Source: Alphaproteobacteria bacterium PA2
GTDB lineage: Bacteria; Pseudomonadota; Alphaproteobacteria; Caulobacterales; Caulobacteraceae
Reading direction: 5' to 3'
DNA length: 64,000 nucleotides
Assembly: GCA_002256425.1 (NCBI GenBank)
Contig: NKIZ01000001.1
Coordinates: 3,383,001 to 3,447,000, forward strand
Positions 1 through 10,371 of this stretch are shown here, piece by piece. Each line of letters starts with the position of its first letter. Position 1 is the first letter of the stretch. The notes under the pieces were generated by a model. That model was not told the origin of the DNA, did not search any database, and worked only from the letters and a program-made list of their open reading frames with translations. A program made the position numbers and the translations under genes.

Positions 1-2540
1 TGAGCGTCAAACGGCAGGTTGGCCAATGTAAGCCAAACCTCTTTGCGCCATAGGTTCATATCCGCCACAGCGGAGTCGAAAGTGACAACAGCTGTATTCG
101 AAATCTGCTGATCGCCGTCATAGATGGCCAGGCGCGCAGTAGCAGGTTGGACGCGCGCGGATACGGCCTCCGTTTGCGTCAAGGTGAACCGATGGCGGGC
201 AGTAGTGACACGGGTACTATGGAATAGGGGCGCTATTCCCACTTTGCGTATTGAAGTCTGGTCCCTCCCCTTGCCTTCCCCGCGCGCGTAATTGATCCGG
301 AGCAGCGGTACGCAGATTTCCTGAGGCATGGCGCCGCCATGGACGAAGCGACTGCCGCCGACGAAGTGGAAGCGATTGATCCCCATGGGCGCCCAGAATT
401 CCATGTCCATTTCGGATTTGGCGGTCGTGCTGGCGCTGCCAGCGATTGCGCCCGACGCTGTCCCTAGGTTCGTGCCAATCAGGTAACGCTTTTTGGCAAT
501 GACTGTGCCGCTTGGACGAGTGGACAGAGCATTCTTCTGCGCTTCGGTGGGGGATGTATTCTGGAAGAGGAAGCCGTGGTCAGCCGTAACGACGGCCCGG
601 TTGCAGTTGAAGGTAAAAGCGCGCCGAACCAGCGCATTGATCTCATCGATCGTCGTGCGAACGGCAGCGAAGGTTTTGTCCTCATTGCCGGTATCGGCCG
701 TCTGATCGATTTGATTGTGGTACACGTAAATCACCCGATAAGGCCTGAAGAAGGCCTTGCCGTCGTCCTTCTTCATTTCCATTAGGTCAGCGGCCTTGAC
801 GGCCACACCACCCACGGCCTCCAGCAGCTTCTTGCGCGCTTCGAGACCCGCTGTCGGCCGGCCATCAAGCAAGACAGCCGCATCTGCAGTGTAGGTCAGC
901 TGCTGATGGGGGAGCAGCGCCGCCATGCCAAGCGCCGTATAGGACGGCAATACACCCAGCATGGATTCCAGCTTAGCCTGGTATCGGTCGGTGCCATTCA
1001 TGGCTCGGAACAGCTCCTCCGCCGCCTCATAACGGAAGGCGTCAGAGATGATCACAACGACCCGTCGATCCGGGTCGCCGTCCAATATCGGTTTAATGGC
1101 GCGGCGGAAGAAATCGAACTGGTTGGTCACCTCCGGCAGCGACCAACCAGGAAGCAGTTCGCCTGAAACCTGACGGGTCCACAGGTCACCAAGCTCAGCC
1201 AGGTACCAATTGCCATAAACATCTTCGATGTGAGCGCGCAGGTCCTTGAGGACGTCCCAGTTCTCACCATCCGCGGTATCAGCGGCTTCGGAAAAGAGCC
1301 GGTAGAGCTGGTCGAAGCGAAAGAGTCGGCTCGTATAGGCTGCCCAGGTCTCTGCAGCGGAATTGCTCCGCAAATGAGCCCCCTCTGCGCCTTTGAGCGC
1401 GAGAAAAGCCGCAGCATGGGTGATCGCTTCGAATACCGCATGCATTGCTGCGCGCGGCGCCTCGTGTGTGGTCGGCTTGTCAGCATTTGCCCAATAGGCG
1501 TCCTGGCGCACGCCACAAAGGCCGGCAATCTTTGCGGCGTCCACGGTTTCGGACGCCTCGAGCACCTGGCGAGTGAGGAGCGATGCAATGCGCTTTTCTA
1601 CATCGAGGAAACTATGGACAGTTTCGAGGTCGGCCAGACCGAAGACCGATAGCTGATCCTTCACTTTAATTTCGATAGCGATCTGCGCTGCGAGGGAGTC
1701 ATAGCGCCTTTGATAGGCGCTGGAGTCACGCCAACCGTCCATGAACACAACGGCGTTTACCCCTCCACCGTTCGGCAGCGTCAGGTGGCTGAAGGCCTCC
1801 GGCGTCTTACCGGTAACGTGACGCGCGAAGTCCGTGGCGAACAGGCGCAGCAGCAAATTCCGTAGATTCGGGCTTTCATCGACATATCGGAATTCTGCGC
1901 AGACGAAATCCCAGAACCGGTCAAGGAGACCAAACCGCTCGAACTCGGCCATCAGAGGGGTAAATGCCGCAAGATCCTCCTCGTCCATTTCGGCCAAGGC
2001 GATCCGGAGAATATGCGCCAATTGAGGTTGGGCGGCTTTAGCCAACACAGCCAGGATCTTCAGATCAAGTTGCCGTTCAGTGTCGCCAGGGATGACCAAC
2101 CGTTGCAGCTTTTCCAGCCTTTCACGGCTAGCGAAGAACTTCGCACGTTCGTTGATGAATGGCTTGAGCGCCAAGGTATCGAAGAGCCCCAGCTCTCGCA
2201 GAATTAAAGTGGACTTGTCGGCCGCGAAGGGGGCAGCCCAACGCCGAATATCCAGCATCAAGTCATTGGCTGGATCAGTCTGCATGCCAGTTTGATAGAG
2301 TAGGAAACGCGACGAGGGCTGTTCGAGCAAAATTCGAACCTTGAGTGCCAAGGCAGATTGGCCAGAAAGGTGGATCACCTCGACGCCATCGTCGCAGCAG
2401 GCCTCAAGGCCTAGGCCATCAATTTCGCCATCGAACTCTGATTCAGCGTCGTGCCACCAGACAACCCGATGGCCGGCATGGTCAGGCCCACCGCTGGTGA
2501 ATAATCGCTTTAAATGGACCTGGATGTGCGACAAATCCAC
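1..2540 (-). CDS. pglZ: PglZ/BrxZ, BREX alkaline-phosphatase-superfamily protein (3' partial)
   Basis: Reading from a GTG at 2538-2540, five bases after the pglX stop, gives an open frame that runs off the left edge after about 846 codons. It begins MDLSHIQVHLKRLF and has the PglZ N-terminal pattern (RVVWWHD, then SALALKVRILLEQ, then DLMLDIRRWAAPF). The phosphatase-like core shows a VVIISDAFRYEAAEEL stretch near residue 500 and VTADHGFLFQ near residue 655, with RFHFVGGSRFVHGG further on. PglZ is essential for BREX phage restriction and methylation in studied systems, but its substrate is unsettled. It is the last visible gene of the operon; brxL would be expected next, outside the window. Family assignment is strong. 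The C-terminus is not seen. Confidence 0.93.
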   Translation of the reverse strand, partial: MDLSHIQVHLKRLFTSGGPDHAGHRVVWWHDAESEFDGEIDGLGLEACCDDGVEVIHLSGQSALALKVRILLEQPSSRFLLYQTGMQTDPANDLMLDIRRWAAPFAADKSTLILRELGLFDTLALKPFINERAKFFASRERLEKLQRLVIPGDTERQLDLKILAVLAKAAQPQLAHILRIALAEMDEEDLAAFTPLMAEFERFGLLDRFWDFVCAEFRYVDESPNLRNLLLRLFATDFARHVTGKTPEAFSHLTLPNGGGVNAVVFMDGWRDSSAYQRRYDSLAAQIAIEIKVKDQLSVFGLADLETVHSFLDVEKRIASLLTRQVLEASETVDAAKIAGLCGVRQDAYWANADKPTTHEAPRAAMHAVFEAITHAAAFLALKGAEGAHLRSNSAAETWAAYTSRLFRFDQLYRLFSEAADTADGENWDVLKDLRAHIEDVYGNWYLAELGDLWTRQVSGELLPGWSLPEVTNQFDFFRRAIKPILDGDPDRRVVVIISDAFRYEAAEELFRAMNGTDRYQAKLESMLGVLPSYTALGMAALLPHQQLTYTADAAVLLDGRPTAGLEARKKLLEAVGGVAVKAADLMEMKKDDGKAFFRPYRVIYVYHNQIDQTADTGNEDKTFAAVRTTIDEINALVRRAFTFNCNRAVVTADHGFLFQNTSPTEAQKNALSTRPSGTVIAKKRYLIGTNLGTASGAIAGSASTTAKSEMDMEFWAPMGINRFHFVGGSRFVHGGAMPQEICVPLLRINYARGEGKGRDQTSIRKVGIAPLFHSTRVTTARHRFTLTQTEAVSARVQPATARLAIYDGDQQISNTAVVTFDSAVADMNLWRKEVWLTLANLPFDA

Positions 2541-2545
2541 GTTGG

Positions 2546-5500
2546 CTAGTCTTCCTTGTCGTCCTTGCCGCAAACCTTGTCTTTGGCTGCCAGCAGGTTG
2601 CCAAAGCGGCCATAGTTGACCTTCACCCCGTCGTCGAGGTCGAGCTCAATCCGTTGATCGGCAAGGTGCCGCAATTCCTCGTCAAATACACGCAGTTCGG
2701 ACACTTGTTTGAGCAGTTTGTCCTTCTCTCGCGTCTTACGGGTCTTTTCAGCTGACGAGGCGGACACCGCAATCTCGGCATCCAGATCGTCTACGCGCTG
2801 CTGAAGTTTGCCCATCAACGGCGTGACATAGACCGTGCGCATTCTGGCCAAAGTGCCTTCGTTGTAGCGGTGGAGATAGACCAGCGCCTCGAACGCCTTC
2901 TGCTTGCCCGAGGAAAAGAGCCAGTAGATCGGACGGTTCTTGTAGGTCTGAAGGTGATCTTTGTAGAACTGCTTTGAGAGGTAGGAACGCAGTGCCGCAC
3001 GTGGCTCACCCGCCTTGTCCTTGGAGAGACCATTCATCAGCGTGAACATCGTTTCCGTGACTGGCGCTTTTGGCCAAGCTGCACAAAGGAACTCCTCGAT
3101 CCGCACGGCAGCATCGTCGCCAAACCACTGCTCCTCCGTCAGCGGGATTATGCCGTCGTCGTCGGCGGGAAACGGACCATAGCGTGACGGATCGAAGCCT
3201 ATACCTCCGGAATGGGCATAGATCAGGCCCGGTTCAGCCAGCGAGTAGCGGCCCATCATGCAGCCGAAAGCATATGAAATTATGTCAAATTCTGTTGTGG
3301 TTTCTCGTTCAAAATTCTCAACTCTATATCCATTACTATCTACACTTTGATGAAAATATCTACTGATATAATCAACTACAGATTTATCGATTTGTTTTTG
3401 TAATCTTCTTATAGATAATATGTTATTTTCATATTGAAGGTTGCTAAAGTTAATATATTCATCAATCGTTTTTGATTCAGATTGAAATATATTGATGCCT
3501 CTATATTCTATTGATAACTCTATGCCATCCCAATCGTCTTTTGCCGCATTGATAGCATCATTCGCCCAAAAGCTCATTTTATCAATAAGGTCGTCGGGGC
3601 ACAAAGGAAGGTCGTCGAACTCACTGTTAAAATCTGTGCCAGGACTCATAAGTTGGATGGCGTCTGATACAACAGATGAATTTAAGAAGGCAAGATTCGC
3701 CTTCAAATTATTAAGGGATGAAAATGGCACGAGCATCGCAGATGTATCGAATATTAGACCTTCAGGATTATACCTAAAACCAATACGCTTTCCGCTAGAT
3801 CTAACTCTAGACCACGTAACGCCCTCTCTAAAATAGAGAGACCTATTTCTTATTACAAATTCCGGATCAGAAATATTTCTATACTTATTTCTAACAAGAT
3901 CGAGCAATTGCGATCCATTGTCTTTGTAATTTACAACATGAATAACATTTCCATACCACTTTCTAGGCGCTCCTCCCTTATTATAGAGGAACCATGACTT
4001 TTTTGGGTCGGATGTAGATATTTGGGAGATGGCATCGCGGGCAATTTCCCACCAGTATCGCAGAAATCTAGGATTATCTGTCGTAGACATTCCCTGCTTG
4101 GCAGTGGCGACAGAGCGCATTTTGTTCGGAAGTTTAAGAATTAAGCCAGCACTTATAGGTGCTGATGGTTCGATAATATTGTTCGGGAGTTCGAGAAATT
4201 CTCTTTGAAATCGATCAAATCGGTCAATGTATTTATTCCCATTTTCGGAATCTGAACCAGCCAATATAATAGATTTTCCTCCAAAATTTGAACCAGACAA
4301 GACAATCGCACACGCTCTTACCGAGAATGCGCCTGATCCAATTTTCCAGACCGAATTTATCGACTCATTATTCAGAATTTCAAATCTCAATGAAGATAAG
4401 CTGGGTAGATAAAGAAGCTCTTCCTTTACAACAAAACTTGAAATACCGTTTCGTTTTCTAAGATTCGACCCTCTTCTAATAAACATTGCATAAGTGTCTA
4501 TTTTTGCTTCTGGGTAGTAGCGCACAGCAAAATTTTCATAAAGCTTTGGAACGCCCGTTACACCACGCCCTCCCAAGTAAGGCGGGTTTCCTACCACACA
4601 ATCGTAGCTATCACCCAGCAAACGGGCCTGTTCGACCAACGGCTTTAACAGCTCCTGCGCATCCTCCTGCGCCCGTCGCAGCAGCAAATCACCCGTGAGC
4701 GGCTTTGCTAGTAGCGCATCCAGCAAAGGCAAACTCTGCATCACTTTGTCTGGAACCGTGATCAGCGATCCAAAGGTCTTTGCACCTTCAAACAGCGTGA
4801 CCAGCGCCTTGATTGCACTTGCTTCGGCTGAGGTCGGCTGTTTCGCAGCAAGGGTGGGCTGGCGCAGCGTTTCAGGCAGAAGATCGCCGCTCGGGACCAA
4901 TTCAAAACGCTCGTGAGGCAACAGCGCGCTAGCCAGCGCATCTGCATCAAGCGCCTCGGCCTCTTGCAAGGCCAGAACATTCAGCGTGGGAGGATTACGC
5001 AGCACCGAACGATCATCGGCACAGGCTTTCATCAGCAGAGCAAACCCGGCCATCTGTGCCGCACGATCATCGATATCGAGACCGAACAGGTTCTTGGTCA
5101 GGATCGCGCGGGCAGCTTCGCGCTTGGTGTAGCCCCGCTCCAGATAGATTGACCGGAACAGGTCATAGGCTTCGACCAGAATATGGCCTGACCCAACTGC
5201 TGGATCGATCAATGTGATGGCTTCGAGATCAAGCTGCTTTGGTGTGATCGCATCGATCTGAGCTTTGACCTCTGGCGTCTGTTCCGCCGGAGCAATGTAA
5301 TACTCCATGCCAGCGCGAATGCCGCTGTCGGGATAGGTCGCCAGCCACTGCGCCCCGAGGCTGTTCTGGACCATATATTTCACGATCCAGTTGGGCGTGA
5401 AAAGTTGGGTGGCAGCAGGGATATCTCCCGACTTCACCACCTTGCCCATCACCTGATCCTTCTTCTCCGAGATGTAGAACTGGTAGAGCCAGCCTATGAT

Positions 5501-6121
5501 TTCGACCTCGTCCCATTCAGGCTCCGCGATGCTGTTGACCAGCTTGCGGATGATGCTGTCCGTCTGGAGCAGGTTTTCTGGGAGCAGGAGTTCGGTTTCA
5601 TCGTCGATGCGCTCGAAGAGAAATGGCATAGCTTTGTGCAGGTCGTTGCACTGGCCGATCAGGATGCGGCGATAGAGGACCTCATCCTTGTCGCCCGCGA
5701 GCTTGAGCTCGACGACAACCTTTTGGTCTAGGCCAGGCAGGCTTAAGTGCTGTGCCTGCTGTAAGATCTCCGGCTCCCGTTCACCGCGTGGATGGCTGAG
5801 CACCCGGTAGCCGTGGTCAAAATAGCCATGCAATTCGATATAGCGGATGGCCAGGAAACGATTGAACCAGGTATAAGCCACAGCCTCCATGACATCGTCA
5901 AAGGAGGTGACTTCGATGCGCGCGAGCAATTTCCTGCGCTGTGCAGCCACGACCTTGGGAAACGCCTTGCCGCCAATAAGGAAGAGGTCGCCGCGCTCTT
6001 CCCCCGGTGTGAAACCTTCCTTGGTGACACCGAACAACGCGGCTCGGTCGGTCATTGCGCGAATAAAATCCTTCCGCGCCTGAGGAGCATAGGTCTTCAG
6101 GGCGTTGCGATTAGCGACCAT
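2546..6121 (-). CDS. pglX: PglX/BrxX, BREX adenine-specific DNA methyltransferase
   Basis: 1,191 residues, the usual size for type I BREX PglX. It carries FTPNWIVKYMVQNSLG, SAM-binding motif I DPAVGSGH at residues 306-313 and catalytic motif IV NPPY at 512-515, as in N6-adenine methyltransferases. PglX marks host DNA at a short asymmetric site so that BREX blocks unmarked phage DNA. The DNA encoding roughly residues 519-960 is strikingly AT-rich, whereas both flanks are GC-rich. This middle part starts just after motif IV, where the target-recognition region is expected. No frameshift was seen. It lies 15 bases after brxC and 5 bases before pglZ in the same operon. Confidence 0.96.
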   Translation of the reverse strand: MVANRNALKTYAPQARKDFIRAMTDRAALFGVTKEGFTPGEERGDLFLIGGKAFPKVVAAQRRKLLARIEVTSFDDVMEAVAYTWFNRFLAIRYIELHGYFDHGYRVLSHPRGEREPEILQQAQHLSLPGLDQKVVVELKLAGDKDEVLYRRILIGQCNDLHKAMPFLFERIDDETELLLPENLLQTDSIIRKLVNSIAEPEWDEVEIIGWLYQFYISEKKDQVMGKVVKSGDIPAATQLFTPNWIVKYMVQNSLGAQWLATYPDSGIRAGMEYYIAPAEQTPEVKAQIDAITPKQLDLEAITLIDPAVGSGHILVEAYDLFRSIYLERGYTKREAARAILTKNLFGLDIDDRAAQMAGFALLMKACADDRSVLRNPPTLNVLALQEAEALDADALASALLPHERFELVPSGDLLPETLRQPTLAAKQPTSAEASAIKALVTLFEGAKTFGSLITVPDKVMQSLPLLDALLAKPLTGDLLLRRAQEDAQELLKPLVEQARLLGDSYDCVVGNPPYLGGRGVTGVPKLYENFAVRYYPEAKIDTYAMFIRRGSNLRKRNGISSFVVKEELLYLPSLSSLRFEILNNESINSVWKIGSGAFSVRACAIVLSGSNFGGKSIILAGSDSENGNKYIDRFDRFQREFLELPNNIIEPSAPISAGLILKLPNKMRSVATAKQGMSTTDNPRFLRYWWEIARDAISQISTSDPKKSWFLYNKGGAPRKWYGNVIHVVNYKDNGSQLLDLVRNKYRNISDPEFVIRNRSLYFREGVTWSRVRSSGKRIGFRYNPEGLIFDTSAMLVPFSSLNNLKANLAFLNSSVVSDAIQLMSPGTDFNSEFDDLPLCPDDLIDKMSFWANDAINAAKDDWDGIELSIEYRGINIFQSESKTIDEYINFSNLQYENNILSIRRLQKQIDKSVVDYISRYFHQSVDSNGYRVENFERETTTEFDIISYAFGCMMGRYSLAEPGLIYAHSGGIGFDPSRYGPFPADDDGIIPLTEEQWFGDDAAVRIEEFLCAAWPKAPVTETMFTLMNGLSKDKAGEPRAALRSYLSKQFYKDHLQTYKNRPIYWLFSSGKQKAFEALVYLHRYNEGTLARMRTVYVTPLMGKLQQRVDDLDAEIAVSASSAEKTRKTREKDKLLKQVSELRVFDEELRHLADQRIELDLDDGVKVNYGRFGNLLAAKDKVCGKDDKED

Positions 6122-6136
6122 TGATAGGTGATCCTG

Positions 6137-9100
6137 CTACAGAATTTCGATTCGAGCGTTGGCGGCCAGGGCCTCTTCGAGCTTTTGGCGAAGTGCGGAA
6201 AGGTAAGTTTCCACATCGTCCCTGCTCTCAAGATAGGCCTTTGAGCCCATCAGGGTGCGAGCCGTAACCTGCTGTCGCTGTCGGAACTTCTCGGGCGTCG
6301 CAATGCGCGGTGGCGCAATGTAAGGCATCGCGGGCCCCTCTTGAGGACCGGGATGATCTGCCTTTTCTGTCGGAGCTGCCGACCCTGGCTTTGCTGCCGC
6401 CTTTGCTCGGGCACTTGAGACGGCGCGTTCGATCATAAGCCGTGCATTGTCTTCTGCTTCAGCTGCGGCCTTAACTAGGTCGGCAATCTGACCAGTAAGG
6501 ATCTGATCAAGAATATCCCGGCGGATACTTTGAAGTGGCAGAAGGCATTGATTGGAAAAATCCGCATCGACGCCGATATCCGCAAGATCGGCCTTCACTG
6601 CTGCAATGCGAGGGTCAACCAGGGCCAGAGCTTCGGCTCGCCTCTCAATCAAGACAACCTCGTTTCGGGCTTTGAGCAGATCGATCAGCCCACCGCTTTC
6701 TTTGATCCTCGGATAGGGGCTTTCCGCGGCGAGAATTGCAGCGACATTGTCGAGCGCTTTGGCCGCATCAGAATCCTTTCGCAGATGGAATGCGTTGGGA
6801 AGGAATCGGTCCCGATAGGCTCTCCGCAATGCGTCCCACTGAGTACGCTGTTGCGTGAAAAAGGTGGACTGCTGCTGAAACCGTTCATCCTGCTCCACCA
6901 GGTCGGCGCGATCCGTCTGTAGTTGGTTGATCAGAGCGAAGCTGTCTTTATGGGCGAGGAGTTTCCGCGTGACACCCAAGAGGTCGGCGATCTCACCCTT
7001 CCCCGGATAGTCGCCCGTGCCGGCTAAAGCCGCCCATTCGTTCAACTGCCTAAGACGGTCATCAAAACGGTCTCGAATAAAGGCTGCCAAGTCATCTTCA
7101 GACTCCGGCGGGGTCTTGCCGAATAGGTCACGCGCAAGTGTGCGGACAGCTTGAAGTGCGGACCTGTCCACAGTCTGGCGCCTGGAAACACTGACACGGT
7201 TCCACTTGGTAGTTCCGTCAATCTGACCAAAAACTTCTGCGACCGCGAGCTTGCCGCCATTGGCATGAAGCTCGATTTGACCGGCCTTAAGAAGCCGACA
7301 GACCAAAAGGAGCGTATCGAATTCCCGCCATCCGTAGGGGTGCCGGGCAAACCGATCATTGATCATCGCCCCCAAGTTCAGCGTCTGGCTGCGCCCGCTC
7401 AGAAGTTCGACATAGTCGAGCACTTCTTTGAGGGCGCGAGCGTTCTGGCTTCCGCCCGTTAAGTCCAGTTCCTCACCATTGGGGTCGGACAAAACCTTAC
7501 GGATCTCAACGATTGGGTCGCTGGAGGAATGCTGGATATAGCCAAGCTTGTTGTAGGAATTCTCCACTAGGTAGTTCAGGGCGGCATCAACCGCAGCCTT
7601 CGGCGCGCCTGAGAACGTCTTTTCCTTGCCGATAACGTAGAACTTCGCCGTTTCCAGCATGTCCGACAAAGTGGCGTGAATGCGTTGGCGGCGTTGGGTG
7701 TTTTCAGAGCGCTTGTCATCAAAGATCCGCTTTATCGTTGGGGTCACAGATCCGTCGGATCTTTGACGGAGGTAGGCCTCAGTCTTGATCAAGGTAGTGA
7801 TCTCGTCTGCGAGCTTTTTGTCATCCCGCAGTTTGATGAAAACCTGGCCCACAGAGCCATCCATGCTCTGCTGCACACAACGCGGCTCATTGAAATCGCC
7901 GTAGTCGGACGCCAGGGGCGTAAGGACCGAAAGCGGAAGCGCACCCTCAATACGGTTGCCGATGGGCGCGAGATCGATGATCCGTAGGATATCGAAGTCC
8001 TTGTTGTTGACGCTGTAGCGGTACTTGCGCAGGTCTTTCAGGACATCTTCGAATATGACCTCCCCAAGCAGCCGAAGCCGTTCGCTCTCGACATACTCTT
8101 GGGTCTTAATCTCCTTGTTGATGTCGCGCTCTTCGTTGGTCAGAAAGAAATAGAGATCGCCGTTTCGGCTGATCAAGGTCTCCCTTTCCAGTCTTAGAAG
8201 GCTCTGCTCGATCTCCGCGCGAATGGCTCTTTTGTCGGCGTCCACTTCGTCGACAAAGAAGGTAACCAGATTGTCGATATTGCCCGGGACCTCATCAATA
8301 TACCTGATTAAAAACAAGGTCTTGAGAACGCGGCTGTCAAAATCTGTGGCGTCAGCAATGTTTTGTACGCGGCTGATGGCGACACGCACGACGCCTTCTA
8401 GGAAACTCTCTATTGAGGGGTAGAAGGCGTCTAGCGTCACTAGGGCGCCCAGGGGACGCTCCTTGATGGCAAGCGCTGCAGTCTGGAAGGCGTCGAGCAT
8501 GGAGCGCTCGCCCTTGGAAAGGTGCCCGCCTGCCGCGCCGAATTTGCGGCTCGCCTCGAACATCTTCTGTACCAATAGGAATTGGTACGGGGGGAAGGGG
8601 TAGCAGGTTGCGAAGTTCTTCCCGTCAGCGAAGCCTCGCAAGGTCATGCCCGCGTCTCGGAACGTTATCTGGTTCTTGAGAATGTCACCCTTGGCTGCGA
8701 ACAGCGTTTCGAGCTCAGTGACGGCGTCGGAGGTTTTGGCCAGAAGCCGGCGCTGAATTACTTCATCGGCGTTGGATCCCGACAGGGAAAGCCGGGTAGA
8801 GAACCGCCCTTGGATTTTCGAGAAATCATTTTCCCGGGCATTCTCGAACGAAGCGCCGACGACGGCGTCCATATCTTCCTGGGATGTCACGACCACCCAA
8901 GCGCGGCCTTTGCAGATGGTGCCCAGCTCCTCGGTGACGGTCTGAAGGTTGAGCATCAGTTGGGATTGGCCGCCTATAAACTGGCCCACTTCGTCGACCA
9001 AGAAGACCAGGCGCTGCTCAGGGTCTTTGCCGTCCAGGTACTGCTTCACCCACTTGGCAAAATTCTCGATCGTCAGGCTCAGGCCCTTCTCGAGGTTATC

Positions 9101-9805
9101 GATCCAGGCTTGAAGGCTGTCGACCGGCTGTCCAAGCACGCCGCCCAAAGCGGCAGCGATTTCGGCCGTATGGAAATGATAGGAGTCCCGTTCCTCATTC
9201 CAGTTCAGACCGTAGCCAACCTCTAGAGCCTGTTTGAATGCCTCGTACTTTCCTTTCTCGTCGAGGAACCGCTCCATATGGGCCACCTCGGGATGGTCAC
9301 CGCTGAAGCCGCAGTGTTCGTTGAACACCCTGAGGAAGACCCGCAAAATCGGATCGCGGTTGTGATTTTGTTCTGCCTTACTGTCGATATTGAAAAGGAT
9401 GACCTCGGTCTTCGCAGCCGCCAGTTTTCGTAGGTCCCCAGCGAACGCAGAGTCGCCAGAAACTTTTTGAAGGAAAAAATCGAGCGGCGTTCTTTCCTCT
9501 TTGCCGTCACTGACGGGTTGGTTGGCAAGGAGGTAAGAAAGGATCTTGATTAGGTGGGATTTGCCCGACCCAAAGAACCCCGAAACCCAAACTGCCATTT
9601 GCGCAGCGACGCTCGGATCATTGCCGCGGGCCAGGCCCGAAAGGTAGGCGTCCACAAATTTGCGGAGGTGCTTATCGACTTCCTTGGTGATTACATACTC
9701 ATCGAGTTCATTGAACGCCTGATCACTCTGGTCCGCCTTGATGACGCCGTTGATCGGTCTCTGGATGTCCTTCGCGAAGGCGTCCTGCAATTTCATATCG
9801 GTCAA
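6137..9805 (-). CDS. brxC: BrxC, BREX P-loop ATPase
   Basis: 1,222 residues, matching the large BrxC/PglY-type ATPases. Walker A is GFFGSGKS at residues 76-83 (Lys82). Walker B is LVFLVDEVGQF with Asp271-Glu272. The C-terminal 250 residues are rich in Glu, Arg, Ala and Lys and probably helical or coiled. BrxC is essential in studied BREX systems and is thought to use ATP in assembling or moving the complex on DNA; its exact action is not established. Its ATG overlaps the brxB stop (ATGA), which implies coupled translation, and pglX follows after 15 bases. Confidence 0.96.
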   Translation of the reverse strand: MTDMKLQDAFAKDIQRPINGVIKADQSDQAFNELDEYVITKEVDKHLRKFVDAYLSGLARGNDPSVAAQMAVWVSGFFGSGKSHLIKILSYLLANQPVSDGKEERTPLDFFLQKVSGDSAFAGDLRKLAAAKTEVILFNIDSKAEQNHNRDPILRVFLRVFNEHCGFSGDHPEVAHMERFLDEKGKYEAFKQALEVGYGLNWNEERDSYHFHTAEIAAALGGVLGQPVDSLQAWIDNLEKGLSLTIENFAKWVKQYLDGKDPEQRLVFLVDEVGQFIGGQSQLMLNLQTVTEELGTICKGRAWVVVTSQEDMDAVVGASFENARENDFSKIQGRFSTRLSLSGSNADEVIQRRLLAKTSDAVTELETLFAAKGDILKNQITFRDAGMTLRGFADGKNFATCYPFPPYQFLLVQKMFEASRKFGAAGGHLSKGERSMLDAFQTAALAIKERPLGALVTLDAFYPSIESFLEGVVRVAISRVQNIADATDFDSRVLKTLFLIRYIDEVPGNIDNLVTFFVDEVDADKRAIRAEIEQSLLRLERETLISRNGDLYFFLTNEERDINKEIKTQEYVESERLRLLGEVIFEDVLKDLRKYRYSVNNKDFDILRIIDLAPIGNRIEGALPLSVLTPLASDYGDFNEPRCVQQSMDGSVGQVFIKLRDDKKLADEITTLIKTEAYLRQRSDGSVTPTIKRIFDDKRSENTQRRQRIHATLSDMLETAKFYVIGKEKTFSGAPKAAVDAALNYLVENSYNKLGYIQHSSSDPIVEIRKVLSDPNGEELDLTGGSQNARALKEVLDYVELLSGRSQTLNLGAMINDRFARHPYGWREFDTLLLVCRLLKAGQIELHANGGKLAVAEVFGQIDGTTKWNRVSVSRRQTVDRSALQAVRTLARDLFGKTPPESEDDLAAFIRDRFDDRLRQLNEWAALAGTGDYPGKGEIADLLGVTRKLLAHKDSFALINQLQTDRADLVEQDERFQQQSTFFTQQRTQWDALRRAYRDRFLPNAFHLRKDSDAAKALDNVAAILAAESPYPRIKESGGLIDLLKARNEVVLIERRAEALALVDPRIAAVKADLADIGVDADFSNQCLLPLQSIRRDILDQILTGQIADLVKAAAEAEDNARLMIERAVSSARAKAAAKPGSAAPTEKADHPGPQEGPAMPYIAPPRIATPEKFRQRQQVTARTLMGSKAYLESRDDVETYLSALRQKLEEALAANARIEIL

Positions 9806-10371
9806 TCCACAAGTCTGAAGGCGCGATAGTATGGCGTTTCCTGCAATTCACCAAAGAGCTGCAGAGTCTGACCATTAAACCGTCCGGGGAAAAATAGGAC
9901 GACAGGCGTGGTCCCGATTAGCGGTTGTAAGTTGTTCAGGAGGCTATGAGTGCGGACAAATGGGTAAGCTGCGCCGACACCTGTTAGCAGGATTGTATCG
10001 GGCTTTTCAGCTTGCACCCTCTCCATCAGCGTATGCGCAAGTTTCCCCGCTTCAAGTGGCCCTTTGAGAGCACTTAGGAGCGCGGGCGCGCCCTTTGCCG
10101 TCTCCAATGCAATGGCCTTTTCGTACAATCGGCGCGATCGCAGGACCTCTACGACGAGGGCAAACAAATTGACGTTGGTGACCTTTAGGCTTGTCTTGCG
10201 GTCAAGATCTTCCGCGAGCCATGACACGTAAGCATCGACTTGAGGTTCGTCGCCTGGCGCATAGTCGAAGGCGTAGAATGGCACTTCGTTTCCCAGACCT
10301 TTTCCGGTCAGAAAGTCATCAGACGTAATTCTCCCCCGGATCTGATCGAGGCGCACTTTCAGGTCGGTCAT
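9802..10371 (-). CDS. brxB: BrxB, BREX protein (DUF1788 family)
   Basis: 189 residues. It matches the BrxB/DUF1788 pattern: an N-terminal LDQIRGRITSDDFLTGKGLG and a C-terminal VVLFFPGRFNGQTLQLFGEL followed by YYRAFRL. No catalytic motif is visible, and BrxB has no settled biochemical role although it is a core type I BREX component. It overlaps brxA upstream and brxC downstream by four bases each (ATGA), so the three small-to-large genes are translated as a block. The size and position in the operon are those expected for type I BREX. Confidence 0.94.
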   Translation of the reverse strand: MTDLKVRLDQIRGRITSDDFLTGKGLGNEVPFYAFDYAPGDEPQVDAYVSWLAEDLDRKTSLKVTNVNLFALVVEVLRSRRLYEKAIALETAKGAPALLSALKGPLEAGKLAHTLMERVQAEKPDTILLTGVGAAYPFVRTHSLLNNLQPLIGTTPVVLFFPGRFNGQTLQLFGELQETPYYRAFRLVD

